A stretch of 64,000 nucleotides of DNA from the NCBI GenBank assembly GCA_949297215.1, contig CASFRV010000003.1, forward strand, positions 42,495 to 106,494, in the 5' to 3' direction. The position numbers and the translations under genes were made by a program. Below the pieces are notes generated by a model, which saw only the letters and a program-made list of their open reading frames with translations, had not been told where the DNA came from and did no database searches. Positions 52,001-60,348 of the stretch are shown here, piece after piece. Positions within the stretch are counted from its first letter, which is position 1. Each line of letters starts with the position of its first letter. This DNA is from an uncultured Bacteroidales bacterium (lineage in GTDB: Bacteria; Bacteroidota; Bacteroidia; Bacteroidales; Bacteroidaceae).

Positions 52001-53497
52001 ATGGAAAAGAAAATACTCCTTCAAGAGCTTTCCGACGTGCTGGCCGACCGCGAGGGGCTCACCCGGAAAAAGGCCGACGCATTTGTCAAAGCCTTTTTCG
52101 ACGTCGTAGAAGAAGCGTTAGAAGCCGATAAGTTTGTTAAGATCAAGGGCTTTGGCACGTTTAAGCTCGTGGCCGTCGGCGAGCGCGAGAGCATCAACGT
52201 AAACACCGGCGAGCGCATACAGATAGGCGGCCATTCGAAGATATCTTTTACCCCCGACGCCTTTCTCCGCGACCTCGTAAACCGCCCATTCGCCCATTTT
52301 CAGACCGTTGTGCTCAACGAAGAGACAGAGCAAGCCGAGCTCGACAGCGTGGACCGCATGATGGAGGAGCTTGCCCGGAAGGAAGCAGAAGAAAACCGTA
52401 GCGAGGAAGACGTTGCAGCTCTTTCTGCGCCCGAAATGCCGGAGCGAACGGCCGTATCGGACATCCCCGAGTTGCCGCCCCTTCCCCCGTTGCCCGATAG
52501 CGCGGTGCCGCCTCCCCTGCCCTTTGAGCCACAAAAAAATGAAGTGGGCAGCGATGAGCCGGAAGAGGAAAACGGTTTGGCAATTCCCCCCGTGCCGACA
52601 GACGAAGAGGTGGAAGCTTCCGACGAAGTGGAAGCGGAACCGACACCGGCAATATCATCGGACGTAGAAGACGTGCCGGCAAACGACGAAACGGATGACG
52701 CTTCCGCCGCAGCCGGCGAAAGTACGGATGCGTCCACTGAAAATGATGAGGAGCTCTCGGAGACGGCATCGGCCGAAGAAGAAAAGGTGCAAGAAGCGGA
52801 GGAAACGGGTGTTGCCGAGGCGGAACAAGAGACAGCAGCCGATGAGCCTCTTGGTCAAGAAGAGGAATCAGAAGGTGACGACGAGCAGATGGACCGTGGC
52901 GAACGAAAAAGGCGCTGTCGCTTCCTGGCAGCTGTGGCTGTGGTCGTATTGCTGATGGCAGCGAGCTATTTTGCAGGCTATTTCCGCCTGCTGTGCCCAT
53001 GTGACTGGTTTACTGCACCGGAGGGGCCACAACCAATGGTGCCGCAGCAGTCGTCGGAAAAGCCGGTTGCTGTGCCTATGCGTCCCGACAGCGTACGTAC
53101 CGACACAGCTTCGCTTGCCGATACGGCTGCCGTAGAAGCCGAGCCGGCCGCCCGCCCGGAAAAGCCCGACAAACCGGAAGAAAAGGCCGTACCCAAGCTT
53201 CCGGAAGGCAATCGTCAGGAAGCAAAGTCCCCCTCGCGCGAGGCAAAGTCGCCTTCCAAGCTTCGCGAAATGCCCCGCGGCTCATACATCATTACCGGCA
53301 CACGCGAAACCCACACCGTCCGCCGGGGCGAAACGCTGCGCTCCATCGCTCTTCGCGTCTACGGGAGCAAAAGTTTCGCCCGCTATATTATCCAGTATAA
53401 CAACATAGACAATCCCGACAATATCGCCGTCGGCACGGAGATTCGCCTGCCCGAACTTCGTCTTTCTACCGGCGACACGACGCGCAACGAAGATTGA
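52001..53497 (+). CDS. HU domain - transmembrane - LysM fusion protein
   Basis: 498 residues. Residues 1-95 are an HU/IHF domain (LLQELSDVLADREGL, FVKIKGFGTFKLVAVGERE, ISFTPDAFLRDLV). A long acidic, proline-rich linker (about 105-300) follows. A basic stretch (RGERKRRC) and one membrane helix (about 306-328, LAAVAVVVLLMAASYFAGYF) put the HU part in the cytoplasm. Outside are a Pro/Lys/Ser-rich spacer and a LysM domain (about 437-485, HTVRRGETLRSIALRVYG) that should bind peptidoglycan. It thus could span from DNA to cell wall. 12 bases after the HU gene. Confidence 0.88.
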   Translation: MEKKILLQELSDVLADREGLTRKKADAFVKAFFDVVEEALEADKFVKIKGFGTFKLVAVGERESINVNTGERIQIGGHSKISFTPDAFLRDLVNRPFAHFQTVVLNEETEQAELDSVDRMMEELARKEAEENRSEEDVAALSAPEMPERTAVSDIPELPPLPPLPDSAVPPPLPFEPQKNEVGSDEPEEENGLAIPPVPTDEEVEASDEVEAEPTPAISSDVEDVPANDETDDASAAAGESTDASTENDEELSETASAEEEKVQEAEETGVAEAEQETAADEPLGQEEESEGDDEQMDRGERKRRCRFLAAVAVVVLLMAASYFAGYFRLLCPCDWFTAPEGPQPMVPQQSSEKPVAVPMRPDSVRTDTASLADTAAVEAEPAARPEKPDKPEEKAVPKLPEGNRQEAKSPSREAKSPSKLREMPRGSYIITGTRETHTVRRGETLRSIALRVYGSKSFARYIIQYNNIDNPDNIAVGTEIRLPELRLSTGDTTRNED

Positions 53498-53570
53498 GCG
53501 AACGTTTGCCGGGAAGATCTTCGCGTAATAAGCCAATAAATCTTTTTATCTTCTTATCAAATACGTATAT

Positions 53571-53608
53571 GCGTGCTTGAAAACCGACGTTTCAAGTACG
53601 CATTTTTT
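53571..53608 (+). terminator. Terminator after the HU-LysM gene
   Basis: Stem GCGTGCTTGAAA / TTTCAAGTACGC (12 bases, one G-T) with a 7-base loop and six T. Confidence 0.85.
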
Positions 53609-53836
53609 GTGTCCTCTTCGTTTGGTTCGTTCTAAGCGAAATGTGCGTATCCCGGCTTTCGCTGTACGTGCCGGCCGACGTTGGAAAACGCGACCGGAAC
53701 GGCATTTTCTTGAAAAAAATCTCACTGCATCTAACTGAAAGGAGGTGAGGTCGATAGCACGTTTTAAGCATTCGCGACGGGCTCTCGGCTCCATTTTTCT
53801 TGGAGCAAGAATATGCGGAAATTAGCCGATAATTCT
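53609..53836 (+). other. Intergenic region with an isolated perfect Shine-Dalgarno sequence
   Basis: 228 bases between the two envelope-linked HU genes. AAAGGAGGTGA (53738-53748) is fully complementary to the 16S 3' end, but no ATG, GTG or TTG start with a credible frame follows at proper distance. Downstream a small hairpin GCTCC/GGAGC can form around 53790-53806. No convincing protein gene on either strand. Confidence 0.4.
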
Positions 53837-53844
53837 TATCTTTG
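53837..53844 (+). promoter_or_regulatory. -7 element of the HU-SPOR gene
   Basis: TATCTTTG only 5 bases before the ATG at 53850. Initiation at the usual distance would give an mRNA with almost no leader. Confidence 0.55.
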
Positions 53845-53849
53845 CAGAG

Positions 53850-54857
53850 ATGATTGAGCTGTCAAAACATATAGAATGCTTGCTTCTCAGGCATAACTGC
53901 GTGATTGTCCCCGGGTTAGGCGGATTTGTCACGCAATATGTCCCGGCTCGATACGTGCCCGAGGAAGAATTGTTCTTTCCGCCGTTCCGTAGCGTGGGGT
54001 TTAACCCCCGCCTGACGCTGAATGACGGGCTGCTGGTACAGTCGTACATGCAAGCGTACGACACCAGTTATCCCGAAACCCTGCGCATCGTGGAAAACGC
54101 CGTGGCCGAAGTTCGCGCCGAGCTGCAAGAGAGCGGTTCGTTTACATTTAACGGCATCGGAACGCTCTCGCTCGATGCAGCGGGTAACTATGATTTCGTG
54201 CCCTGCGAGGCCGGTGTGCTTTCACCGGCGCTTTACGGGCTCAGCTCTTTTACGGCTAAAGCTTTGGAGGCTCCTGCCGAGTGTGCGAAGAAAGAGGCGC
54301 CGCGTCGCAAGCGCAAGATGCGCGTGGTAAAAAAGAGTGAGAAATCGTATGTGCTGAGCATCAATAAAGAGCTGGTCAACTACGTAGCAGCGGCCGTCGT
54401 AGCCATAATCTTCTATTTTGCTTGGGCTGTACCCACCTCCGGCGACGACCCGGCAGCAGCCAGCAAGGCTGTTATGTTCGGCTGCCCACAGGCAGTTCTG
54501 AGTGCCGACAAAAAGCAACCGGCCGTCGCGCCGACCGATGCACGCCCCGACAGCGTGGCGGCCCCGATAGCAACGCAAACAGCGGCCGACAGCACAGCGA
54601 TGGCTCCCGTAGAAGCAAGTCGTGGCAAAGGAAAATATACCATTGTTTTGGCCAGCTCCATTACAGTAAAGAATGCAGAAAACTTTGTAACTACGTTAAA
54701 GGAAAAAGGTTACAAGGAAGCAGAAGTATATACCAAAGGGCGGATGACGCGCGTTGTTTATTGTCATTTCCCGACCGAAAGCGCTGCTTATGCCTGCCTT
54801 GACACGCTGCGCGCCTACCCCGATTTTTCCGACGCCTGGGTTATGGCTCTCCGATGA
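53850..54857 (+). CDS. HU-CCDC81-type domain - transmembrane - SPOR protein
   Basis: 335 residues. N-terminal paired HU-CCDC81-like domains (1-135): LSKHIECLLLRHNCVIVPGLGG, SVGFNPRLTLNDGLLVQSYM, GSFTFNGIGTLSLDAAGNYDFVP. A basic segment (RRKRKMRVVKKS) precedes one membrane helix (about 178-196), so this part is cytoplasmic. The outer part is Ala/Pro/Asp-rich and ends in a SPOR domain (about 260-335, GKYTIVLASSITVKNAENF) that in known proteins binds glycan strands stripped of peptides at the division site. Same plan as the HU-LysM protein upstream. Confidence 0.88.
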   Translation: MIELSKHIECLLLRHNCVIVPGLGGFVTQYVPARYVPEEELFFPPFRSVGFNPRLTLNDGLLVQSYMQAYDTSYPETLRIVENAVAEVRAELQESGSFTFNGIGTLSLDAAGNYDFVPCEAGVLSPALYGLSSFTAKALEAPAECAKKEAPRRKRKMRVVKKSEKSYVLSINKELVNYVAAAVVAIIFYFAWAVPTSGDDPAAASKAVMFGCPQAVLSADKKQPAVAPTDARPDSVAAPIATQTAADSTAMAPVEASRGKGKYTIVLASSITVKNAENFVTTLKEKGYKEAEVYTKGRMTRVVYCHFPTESAAYACLDTLRAYPDFSDAWVMALR

Positions 54858-54888
54858 GCGGAAGCTCCGCCCGCAAACAGCTTGAAAA

Positions 54889-55401
54889 ATGAAGCGTATC
54901 CGATGCCCGAAATGCGAAGAACTCATCCCCTTCGACGAAAGCCTGTATGCTCCGGGCCGCGTACTCGTCTTTACGTGTCCGGCGTGCAACAAACAGTTTA
55001 AAATCCGCTTCAAACCGGTTCGACAGAGCGAAGAACAAGCAGAAGAACGGCCGGTATACGGGCATCTTGTGGTCGTGGAAAATGCCTTCCACTTCCGGCA
55101 GGAAATACCTCTCTACTTGGGCGATAACGTCGTGGGCAGATACGTGCGGGGCACGGCGGCAAGTGCCGCATTCTGCACGGTAGATCCGAGCGTCGACACC
55201 ACCCATTGCATAGTGACGGTGAAAACCGACGCCGAGGGCCGGCCGCGCTTTTTGCTGCGCGACGCCCCGTCGAATACGGGTACGTTCCTGATGAACCGTC
55301 TGCTGGGAAACAAGGAGCAGGCTGTCATCGAGGACGGAGCTATCATCACCATCGGCGCCACAACGCTTATTTTGCACGTAGGTGGAGGTGACGCGGAATA
55401 A
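54889..55401 (+). CDS. Zinc-ribbon FHA-domain protein
   Basis: 170 residues. N-terminal zinc ribbon CPKC...CPAC (Cys6, Cys9 and a second pair near 29-32). An FHA domain (about 75-160) follows: YLGDNVVGRY, DTTHCIV in the place of the phosphothreonine-binding SxxH, DAPSNTGTFLMN. FHA domains bind phosphothreonine. No membrane helix, so cytoplasmic. 31 bases after the HU-SPOR gene, same strand; likely a regulatory partner, which is inference. Confidence 0.8.
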   Translation: MKRIRCPKCEELIPFDESLYAPGRVLVFTCPACNKQFKIRFKPVRQSEEQAEERPVYGHLVVVENAFHFRQEIPLYLGDNVVGRYVRGTAASAAFCTVDPSVDTTHCIVTVKTDAEGRPRFLLRDAPSNTGTFLMNRLLGNKEQAVIEDGAIITIGATTLILHVGGGDAE

Positions 55402-55419
55402 TAAAAACTGGGAAATACG

Positions 55420-55842
55420 ATGAAAAGCAAGTGGCTGTCTGTTTTGTTTGCGCTGGTGCTGGCCGGCGGACATCTGTCGGCTCAGACAGCCGGCCGACCG
55501 TTCAAAGGGCGCTTTTATAACGAAGAAAACCGTATTTATCTGACGCTCGATCTTTATGAGGCCACGCTGAGTGCACCCGGTTTGTCGTTTCTTGGCAAGA
55601 TGAATGGTTTCATGCACGGGAACATTTATGGTATTTGGCTGCTGACGAACCACAAGATCGAAGGGAAAACGGCTACTTTGCGTTTTAGCAACGATCAGGG
55701 TTCGGATGCGCAGACCGTACGGCTGACAGCGCTGTCGGACAGTGTCTTGACGTACAAGGCGGTAGACGGCAACAGCATACGGAGGGTCGAAAAGCGTAAA
55801 TTGGTGAAGATCCCGTCGGAAATGACCTTCCGCAGAAAGTGA
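55420..55842 (+). CDS. Conserved secreted protein of unknown function
   Basis: 140 residues. Signal peptide ends at LSAQ. The mature part is a small beta-rich domain (RIYLTLDLYEATLSAPG, GIWLLTNHKIEGKTATLRF) with a basic tail (EKRKLVKI). No Cys in the mature protein. I do not recognise the family. 18 bases after the FHA gene, so probably in its operon. Confidence 0.65.
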   Translation: MKSKWLSVLFALVLAGGHLSAQTAGRPFKGRFYNEENRIYLTLDLYEATLSAPGLSFLGKMNGFMHGNIYGIWLLTNHKIEGKTATLRFSNDQGSDAQTVRLTALSDSVLTYKAVDGNSIRRVEKRKLVKIPSEMTFRRK

Positions 55843-56113
55843 GCGTCGCCCTTCGGACGGGACTTTCGCCCGGCTATGCCCTGCTTTTTACGCAGCTATA
55901 CGAAGCGCCATCCCGGTAGCGCGATGCTGGTTTTACCGAAAAAACGGTAAGGGAGCAACGGACGACTCTGTTTCGTCTGCAACCAAGAACGAGAAACTCA
56001 TAAACCGCTGTTAATCGGTAAGATAAATAAATTTTACGTCCAGAGGTTTTGTTATTTTAACGCGGTGCTCGAATAAAAAATTAGGTAAAAAGACAATTTT
56101 TCCGAGAAAAACG
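55843..56113 (+). other. Intergenic region
   Basis: About 270 bases without a gene. Contains a 6-base hairpin TTACCG/CGGTAA at 55933-55950 and becomes AT-rich towards the next promoter. Nothing else is recognised. Confidence 0.35.
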
Positions 56114-56121
56114 TATCTTTG
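56114..56121 (+). promoter_or_regulatory. -7 element of the oxidoreductase operon
   Basis: TATCTTTG, 25 bases before the ATG at 56147. Confidence 0.5.
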
Positions 56122-56146
56122 CTCTGAGAACAAGTTTCGTATAAGT

Positions 56147-56422
56147 ATGCAACCTGTTTATGCGGATATAAGGCGCATGACCGACGAGGGAAATGTGGCT
56201 GCGGCGCTTCGCCTCGTGAACAGCTCGCTGGCATCGCGTGGCGACGACGCTTATTTATATTATCTGAAGGGGAAAATCTATATGAAACAGAGCGATTGGC
56301 AGGAGGCTGCCAATTGCTTTTTGCGTTCGAAGGCCTTGGACGCCGACGGACCGGCCGGTGAGGCCCTTATGCTGCTGGAAAACATCATGAGTTTCTATAA
56401 TAAAGACATGTACAACCATTAA
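56147..56422 (+). CDS. Small TPR protein of the 2-oxoacid oxidoreductase operon
   Basis: 91 residues forming about one and a half TPR hairpins (NVAAALRLVNSSLASRGDDA, YLYYLKGKIYMKQSDWQEAANCFLRSKALD). No signal peptide. First gene of the ferredoxin-oxidoreductase operon, 16 bases before the ferredoxin subunit. A scaffold or assembly role is inferred from position. Confidence 0.75.
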   Translation: MQPVYADIRRMTDEGNVAAALRLVNSSLASRGDDAYLYYLKGKIYMKQSDWQEAANCFLRSKALDADGPAGEALMLLENIMSFYNKDMYNH

Positions 56423-56438
56423 AAATCAGACTGATAAC

Positions 56439-56669
56439 ATGGGCAAAATAAGAGGGGCCGTCGTGATCGACACGGAGCGCTGCAAGGGGTGTAACCTCTG
56501 CGTGGTGGCGTGTCCGACCGGCGTGCTCGGTTTGACTACGAAAGACGTGAACCACAAAGGCTATCCGTACAGCTATGCCGCACACGAAGAAAACTGCATC
56601 GGCTGTGCTTCGTGCGGCATCGTTTGCCCTGATGGGTGCATAACCGTTTATCGTAAAAAAGAAGACTGA
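56439..56669 (+). CDS. 2-oxoacid:ferredoxin oxidoreductase, 2x[4Fe-4S] delta subunit
   Basis: 76 residues with two CxxCxxCxxxCP clusters (CKGCNLCVVACP, CIGCASCGIVCP). Transfers electrons from the TPP site to ferredoxin. 4 bases before the alpha subunit gene. Confidence 0.92.
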   Translation: MGKIRGAVVIDTERCKGCNLCVVACPTGVLGLTTKDVNHKGYPYSYAAHEENCIGCASCGIVCPDGCITVYRKKED

Positions 56670-56673
56670 AATC

Positions 56674-57771
56674 ATGGGAGAAGAAAAAGAAGTCTTGCTG
56701 TTAAAAGGCAACGAGGCCATAGCTCATGCCGCCATCCGGTGCGGGTGCGACGGCTATTTCGGCTACCCGATTACGCCGCAATCGGAGGTGCTTGAAACCT
56801 TGGCGGCCCTGAAACCGTGGGAAACGACGGGAATGGTGGTCTTGCAGGCCGAAAGCGAGGTGGCGTCGATTAACATGCTCTACGGCGCCGGCGGAAGCGG
56901 CAAGCGCGCCATGACGTCGTCGTCGAGCCCGGGCGTAGCCCTCATGCAGGAGGGTATAGGCTACATGGCCGGCGCCGAAGTTCCGGGCTTGATTGTCAAC
57001 GTTCAGCGCGGAGGGCCCGGGCTGGGCACCATACAGCCTTCGCAAAGCGACTATAACCAGGCAACGCGCGGCGGCGGCAACGGCGACTATAACGTCATCG
57101 TGCTGGCTCCCGCCTCGGTGCAGGAGATGGCCGACTTTGTCGATTTAGCCTTCGAGCTCGCCTTCCGCTACCGCAATCCGGCCATGATTCTCTCCGACGG
57201 CGTCATCGGGCAAATGATGGAAAAGGTGGTGCTCCCGCCTTATAAGCCGCGGCGCACGGAGGAGGAAATAGCCAGGGAGTGTCCCTGGGCGGCCAACGGC
57301 CATGGCCTGAAAGGGCGTAAGCCTAATATCATCACTTCGCTCGAGCTGGAATCGAGCGTAATGGAGGTGCGCAATCTTCATTTGCAGGAAAAATATCGTC
57401 AGATAGCCGAAAACGAGGTGCGCTACGAGGAAAATGGATGCGACGACTGCGATTATGCCATCGTGGCCTTTGGCTCGGCTGCGCGCATCTCGCAAAAAGC
57501 CGTGGACACGGCCCGTAAGAAAGGGTATAAAATCGGCATATTCCGCCCCATCACGCTCTGGCCGTTCCCTGAAAAAGAGATAGCCCGTCTTTCGGAGCAC
57601 GTGAAGGGCATACTCGTCGTGGAAATCAATGCCGGCCAAATGGTGTTCGACGTCCGGGCCGCCGTGAACGGCCGAATTCCCGTGGAACATTTCGGTCGCT
57701 TGGGCGGGATCGTGCCCGATCCCGACGAAATCGTTCAGGCTCTGGAAGAACGCATCATTCATCGCAAATAA
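56674..57771 (+). CDS. vorB: 2-oxoacid:ferredoxin oxidoreductase alpha subunit (VorB/KorA-like)
   Basis: 365 residues. Pyrimidine-binding TPP domain (GNEAIAHAAIRCGCDGYFGYPITPQSE, SSSSPGVALMQEGIGYM), then a transketolase C-terminal-like domain (VAFGSAARIS, LWPFPEKEIARL). Closest in pattern to VorB of branched-chain 2-oxoacid enzymes as annotated in Bacteroidota, but 2-oxoglutarate specificity cannot be excluded. Works with the delta, beta and gamma subunits in this operon. Confidence 0.88.
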   Translation: MGEEKEVLLLKGNEAIAHAAIRCGCDGYFGYPITPQSEVLETLAALKPWETTGMVVLQAESEVASINMLYGAGGSGKRAMTSSSSPGVALMQEGIGYMAGAEVPGLIVNVQRGGPGLGTIQPSQSDYNQATRGGGNGDYNVIVLAPASVQEMADFVDLAFELAFRYRNPAMILSDGVIGQMMEKVVLPPYKPRRTEEEIARECPWAANGHGLKGRKPNIITSLELESSVMEVRNLHLQEKYRQIAENEVRYEENGCDDCDYAIVAFGSAARISQKAVDTARKKGYKIGIFRPITLWPFPEKEIARLSEHVKGILVVEINAGQMVFDVRAAVNGRIPVEHFGRLGGIVPDPDEIVQALEERIIHRK

Positions 57772-57782
57772 ACAAAACCGGC

Positions 57783-58055
57783 ATGATACAGAACGACAGT
57801 CAGACGACCGGACAGCAACCTTCGTTTCGAGACCGTTACGGCCGCTCCCGGGGCGACATGCGCAACCTCTTTCTGCGGAATATTTTGAACGGCGTGTTTA
57901 TGATTCTGGCCGTATTGGCCATGGTGGGACTCGTCGTATATTCCGACAGCCCCGCCACGCAGATGTGGTGCTACGGGCTTGGCTTGTTTGCCGTGCTGGT
58001 AAAGATGATTGAGGTGGTCATGCGCATGCCCGGTTTCCATAAGAAAAAAGAATAA
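57783..58055 (+). CDS. Small two-helix membrane protein in the oxidoreductase operon
   Basis: 90 residues: a polar N-terminus (SQTTGQQPSFRDRYGRSRGD), two membrane helices (about 36-56 and 62-80) separated by a short loop with SDSPATQM, and a basic tail (HKKKE). No known domain. It lies between the alpha and beta subunit genes, which suggests anchoring of the complex or of its electron acceptor; that is inference. Confidence 0.7.
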   Translation: MIQNDSQTTGQQPSFRDRYGRSRGDMRNLFLRNILNGVFMILAVLAMVGLVVYSDSPATQMWCYGLGLFAVLVKMIEVVMRMPGFHKKKE

Positions 58056-58118
58056 TCCGACGCTCAGCCTCTCCCCATCGGGGCAGCAGGCTGCAGCAAC
58101 GTATATAAAAGGGATAAT

Positions 58119-58880
58119 ATGACAAGAGAAGAAATAATCCGGCCGGAAAATGAGGTTTATCGCAAACCGGCCCTCATGAACGACGTGGGCATGCACTATT
58201 GCCCGGGATGTTCCCACGGCGTCGTCCATAAGTTGATTGCTGAGGTCATAGAAGAAATGGGTATGGCGGAAAAAACCATTGGTATCAGCCCCGTTGGCTG
58301 CGCCGTGTTCGCATACCGTTACATCGACATCGACTGGCAGGAAGCTGCCCACGGGCGGGCGCCGGCCTTGGCCACCGCTTGCAAGCGTCTGTGGCCGGAC
58401 CGTCTGGTTTTCACCTATCAGGGCGACGGCGATCTGGCATGCATCGGTACCGCTGAAACCATTCACGCGCTGAACCGCGGCGAAAACATCACGATCATCT
58501 TTATAAATAATGCCATTTACGGCATGACGGGCGGCCAGATGGCTCCCACGACGCTTATCGGGATGAAAACCGCCACTTGCCCTTACGGCCGCGATGTTCA
58601 TCTGCACGGATATCCGTTGAAAATGACGGAAATAGCAGCTACGCTCGACGGAACGGCATACGTCACGCGGCAGAGCGTCGATACGGTGGCCGCTATCCGC
58701 AAGGCCAAGAAGGCATTACGCCATGCCTTCGAAAACTCCATGCAGGGCAAGGGCTCAAACCTGATCGAGTTCGTTTCAACCTGCTCTTCCGGTTGGAAAA
58801 AATCGCCTATCGAAGCCAACAAGTGGATGCAGGAGCACATGTTTCCCTATTATCATTTGGGAGATTTAAAGGACAAGTGA
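58119..58880 (+). CDS. 2-oxoacid:ferredoxin oxidoreductase beta subunit (TPP-binding)
   Basis: 253 residues. MHYCPGCSHGVVHKLI at the start, GCAVFAY, the TPP-magnesium motif GDGDLACIGTAE with NNAIYGMTGGQMAPTT, and TCSSGW. Binds thiamine diphosphate and decarboxylates the 2-oxoacid with the alpha subunit. Confidence 0.92.
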   Translation: MTREEIIRPENEVYRKPALMNDVGMHYCPGCSHGVVHKLIAEVIEEMGMAEKTIGISPVGCAVFAYRYIDIDWQEAAHGRAPALATACKRLWPDRLVFTYQGDGDLACIGTAETIHALNRGENITIIFINNAIYGMTGGQMAPTTLIGMKTATCPYGRDVHLHGYPLKMTEIAATLDGTAYVTRQSVDTVAAIRKAKKALRHAFENSMQGKGSNLIEFVSTCSSGWKKSPIEANKWMQEHMFPYYHLGDLKDK

Positions 58881-58916
58881 GCAACGCCCAATGCAAACAC
58901 AACGAATGAACATATC

Positions 58917-59459
58917 ATGAAAGAAGAAATCATTATATCTGGTTTTGGCGGACAAGGTGTCCTTTCTATGGGAAAAATCCTGGCGTATGCGGCGCTAATG
59001 GAAGGAAAAGAAGTCACCTGGATGCCGGCATACGGTCCTGAACAGCGTGGCGGAACGGCCAATGTGACTGTTATCGTCAGCGACGACAAGATATCTTCGC
59101 CCATCCTCAGTAAATACGACACGGCCATCGTCTTAAACCAGCCTTCGCTCGACAAGTTTGAAAATAAAGTGAAGCCTGGCGGCACGCTCATCTACGATTC
59201 CTTCGGTATTCTGGACAAGCCCAAGCGTAAGGACATTACGTGTTATCATATCAACGCGATGGAAGCCGCTGCAGAATTGAAGATGATGAAGTGTTTCAAC
59301 ATGTTCGTGCTCGGAGGTCTCATCAAAATACATCCCATTGTGTCGGTAGAGGACGTTATGAAGGCCTTGCGGAAATCTCTTCCCGAGCGCCATCATCATC
59401 TGCTCCCGATGAACGAGGCCGCTATATTGAAAGGGATGGAGATTATCACCCAGGAATAA
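58917..59459 (+). CDS. 2-oxoacid:ferredoxin oxidoreductase gamma subunit
   Basis: 180 residues. SGFGGQGVLSMGKILAYAA, TWMPAYGPEQRGGTANVTVIVSD and VLNQPSLDKFE are characteristic of the gamma (POR) domain, which helps bind coenzyme A. Last catalytic subunit of the operon. Confidence 0.93.
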   Translation: MKEEIIISGFGGQGVLSMGKILAYAALMEGKEVTWMPAYGPEQRGGTANVTVIVSDDKISSPILSKYDTAIVLNQPSLDKFENKVKPGGTLIYDSFGILDKPKRKDITCYHINAMEAAAELKMMKCFNMFVLGGLIKIHPIVSVEDVMKALRKSLPERHHHLLPMNEAAILKGMEIITQE

Positions 59460-59503
59460 AGAGGGCGGAAGCTATTTTATTTATTTCAAAAACAAGAACA
59501 ATT

Positions 59504-59767
59504 ATGGCAAGCAGAAAAAAACTTAAGAAAGAGATTAAAAATATTTGCAGCGGCATGATGGCCGATAGCATGGCGCTCGGTCTGTGCGAAGGAGCTGACG
59601 GCGACAAGTACTGCGGATTGATGGCTGATACGCTGGCTCTCTGTGCCGACTTCGTCAGCCGCCTGAGCCACACCGAGAAAGGGAAAGAACGCGAGTTCTA
59701 TAAAAAGCTGCGCGAAGAGTTTTCCCAAAAGAGCCAGGCGCTGGCCGACGAAATCTATAAGGCTTAA
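59504..59767 (+). CDS. Small conserved helical protein of unknown function
   Basis: 87 residues from the ATG at 59504. Lys-rich start (MASRKKLKKEIKNICSG), predicted all-helical, three Cys (positions 15, 28 and 37, with another near 47), no signal peptide. Sits 44 bases after the gamma subunit gene and 14 before an acyltransferase gene. No family recognised. Confidence 0.6.
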   Translation: MASRKKLKKEIKNICSGMMADSMALGLCEGADGDKYCGLMADTLALCADFVSRLSHTEKGKEREFYKKLREEFSQKSQALADEIYKA

Positions 59768-59781
59768 AAAGACCCTACGGA

Positions 59782-60348
59782 ATGAAGCTGACGCAGACTG
59801 TTTGCCGTTTCCTTCTTTTTAAAGTGATGCGATGGAAAGAAAATGTAAGCATATCTCATAGAGATAAGTGCATCATCTGCGTTGCTCCCCATACAAGCAA
59901 TTTCGATTTCATTCTGGCAGAGTTATACTACACGGCCATTGGCCGTCATGCCAGTTTCCTCATGAAAAAGGAGTGGTTCTTTTGGCCTTTGGGCATGCTG
60001 TTCCGCCGGATGGGCGGCATCCCCGTGGAAAGGGGGCGACGCAACCATTTGACGGAGCAGCTGGCGCAAATGGCCCGAAGTGCCGCACGTTTTGAACTGG
60101 CCGTAACGCCGGAAGGCACACGTTCGCTCACGGATACGTGGAAGCGGGGATTTTATTTCATTGCCCAAAAGGCCGGTCTTCCCATCCAATTGTACGCCAT
60201 CGACTATTCGACGAAGACCATCTCCTGCCATAAGGAGATATATCCGTCGCAAAACGTTGAAAGCGATATGGTGGAGATCATGCGCTACTACGAAAACTTC
60301 AAGGGACGTCACCCGGAAAGATTTACGATAGAACCCATCGGAGACTAA
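59782..60348 (+). CDS. 1-acylglycerol-3-phosphate acyltransferase-like protein
   Basis: 188 residues, LPLAT fold. The HX4D catalytic motif is HTSNFD; FRRMGGIPVERG is the glycerol-phosphate-binding block; VTPEGTRS the third motif. No strong membrane helix, so peripheral to the inner membrane. Shorter than PlsC and of the small Bacteroidota type; acceptor lipid unknown. Its stop shares one base with the next ATG (TAATG). Confidence 0.85.
   Translation: MKLTQTVCRFLLFKVMRWKENVSISHRDKCIICVAPHTSNFDFILAELYYTAIGRHASFLMKKEWFFWPLGMLFRRMGGIPVERGRRNHLTEQLAQMARSAARFELAVTPEGTRSLTDTWKRGFYFIAQKAGLPIQLYAIDYSTKTISCHKEIYPSQNVESDMVEIMRYYENFKGRHPERFTIEPIGD

Noticed and set aside
53546-53794. Minus-strand frame of 82 codons between the two HU fusion genes
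   Set aside because: It overlaps a terminator hairpin, is Arg-rich without any motif, and has no promoter.
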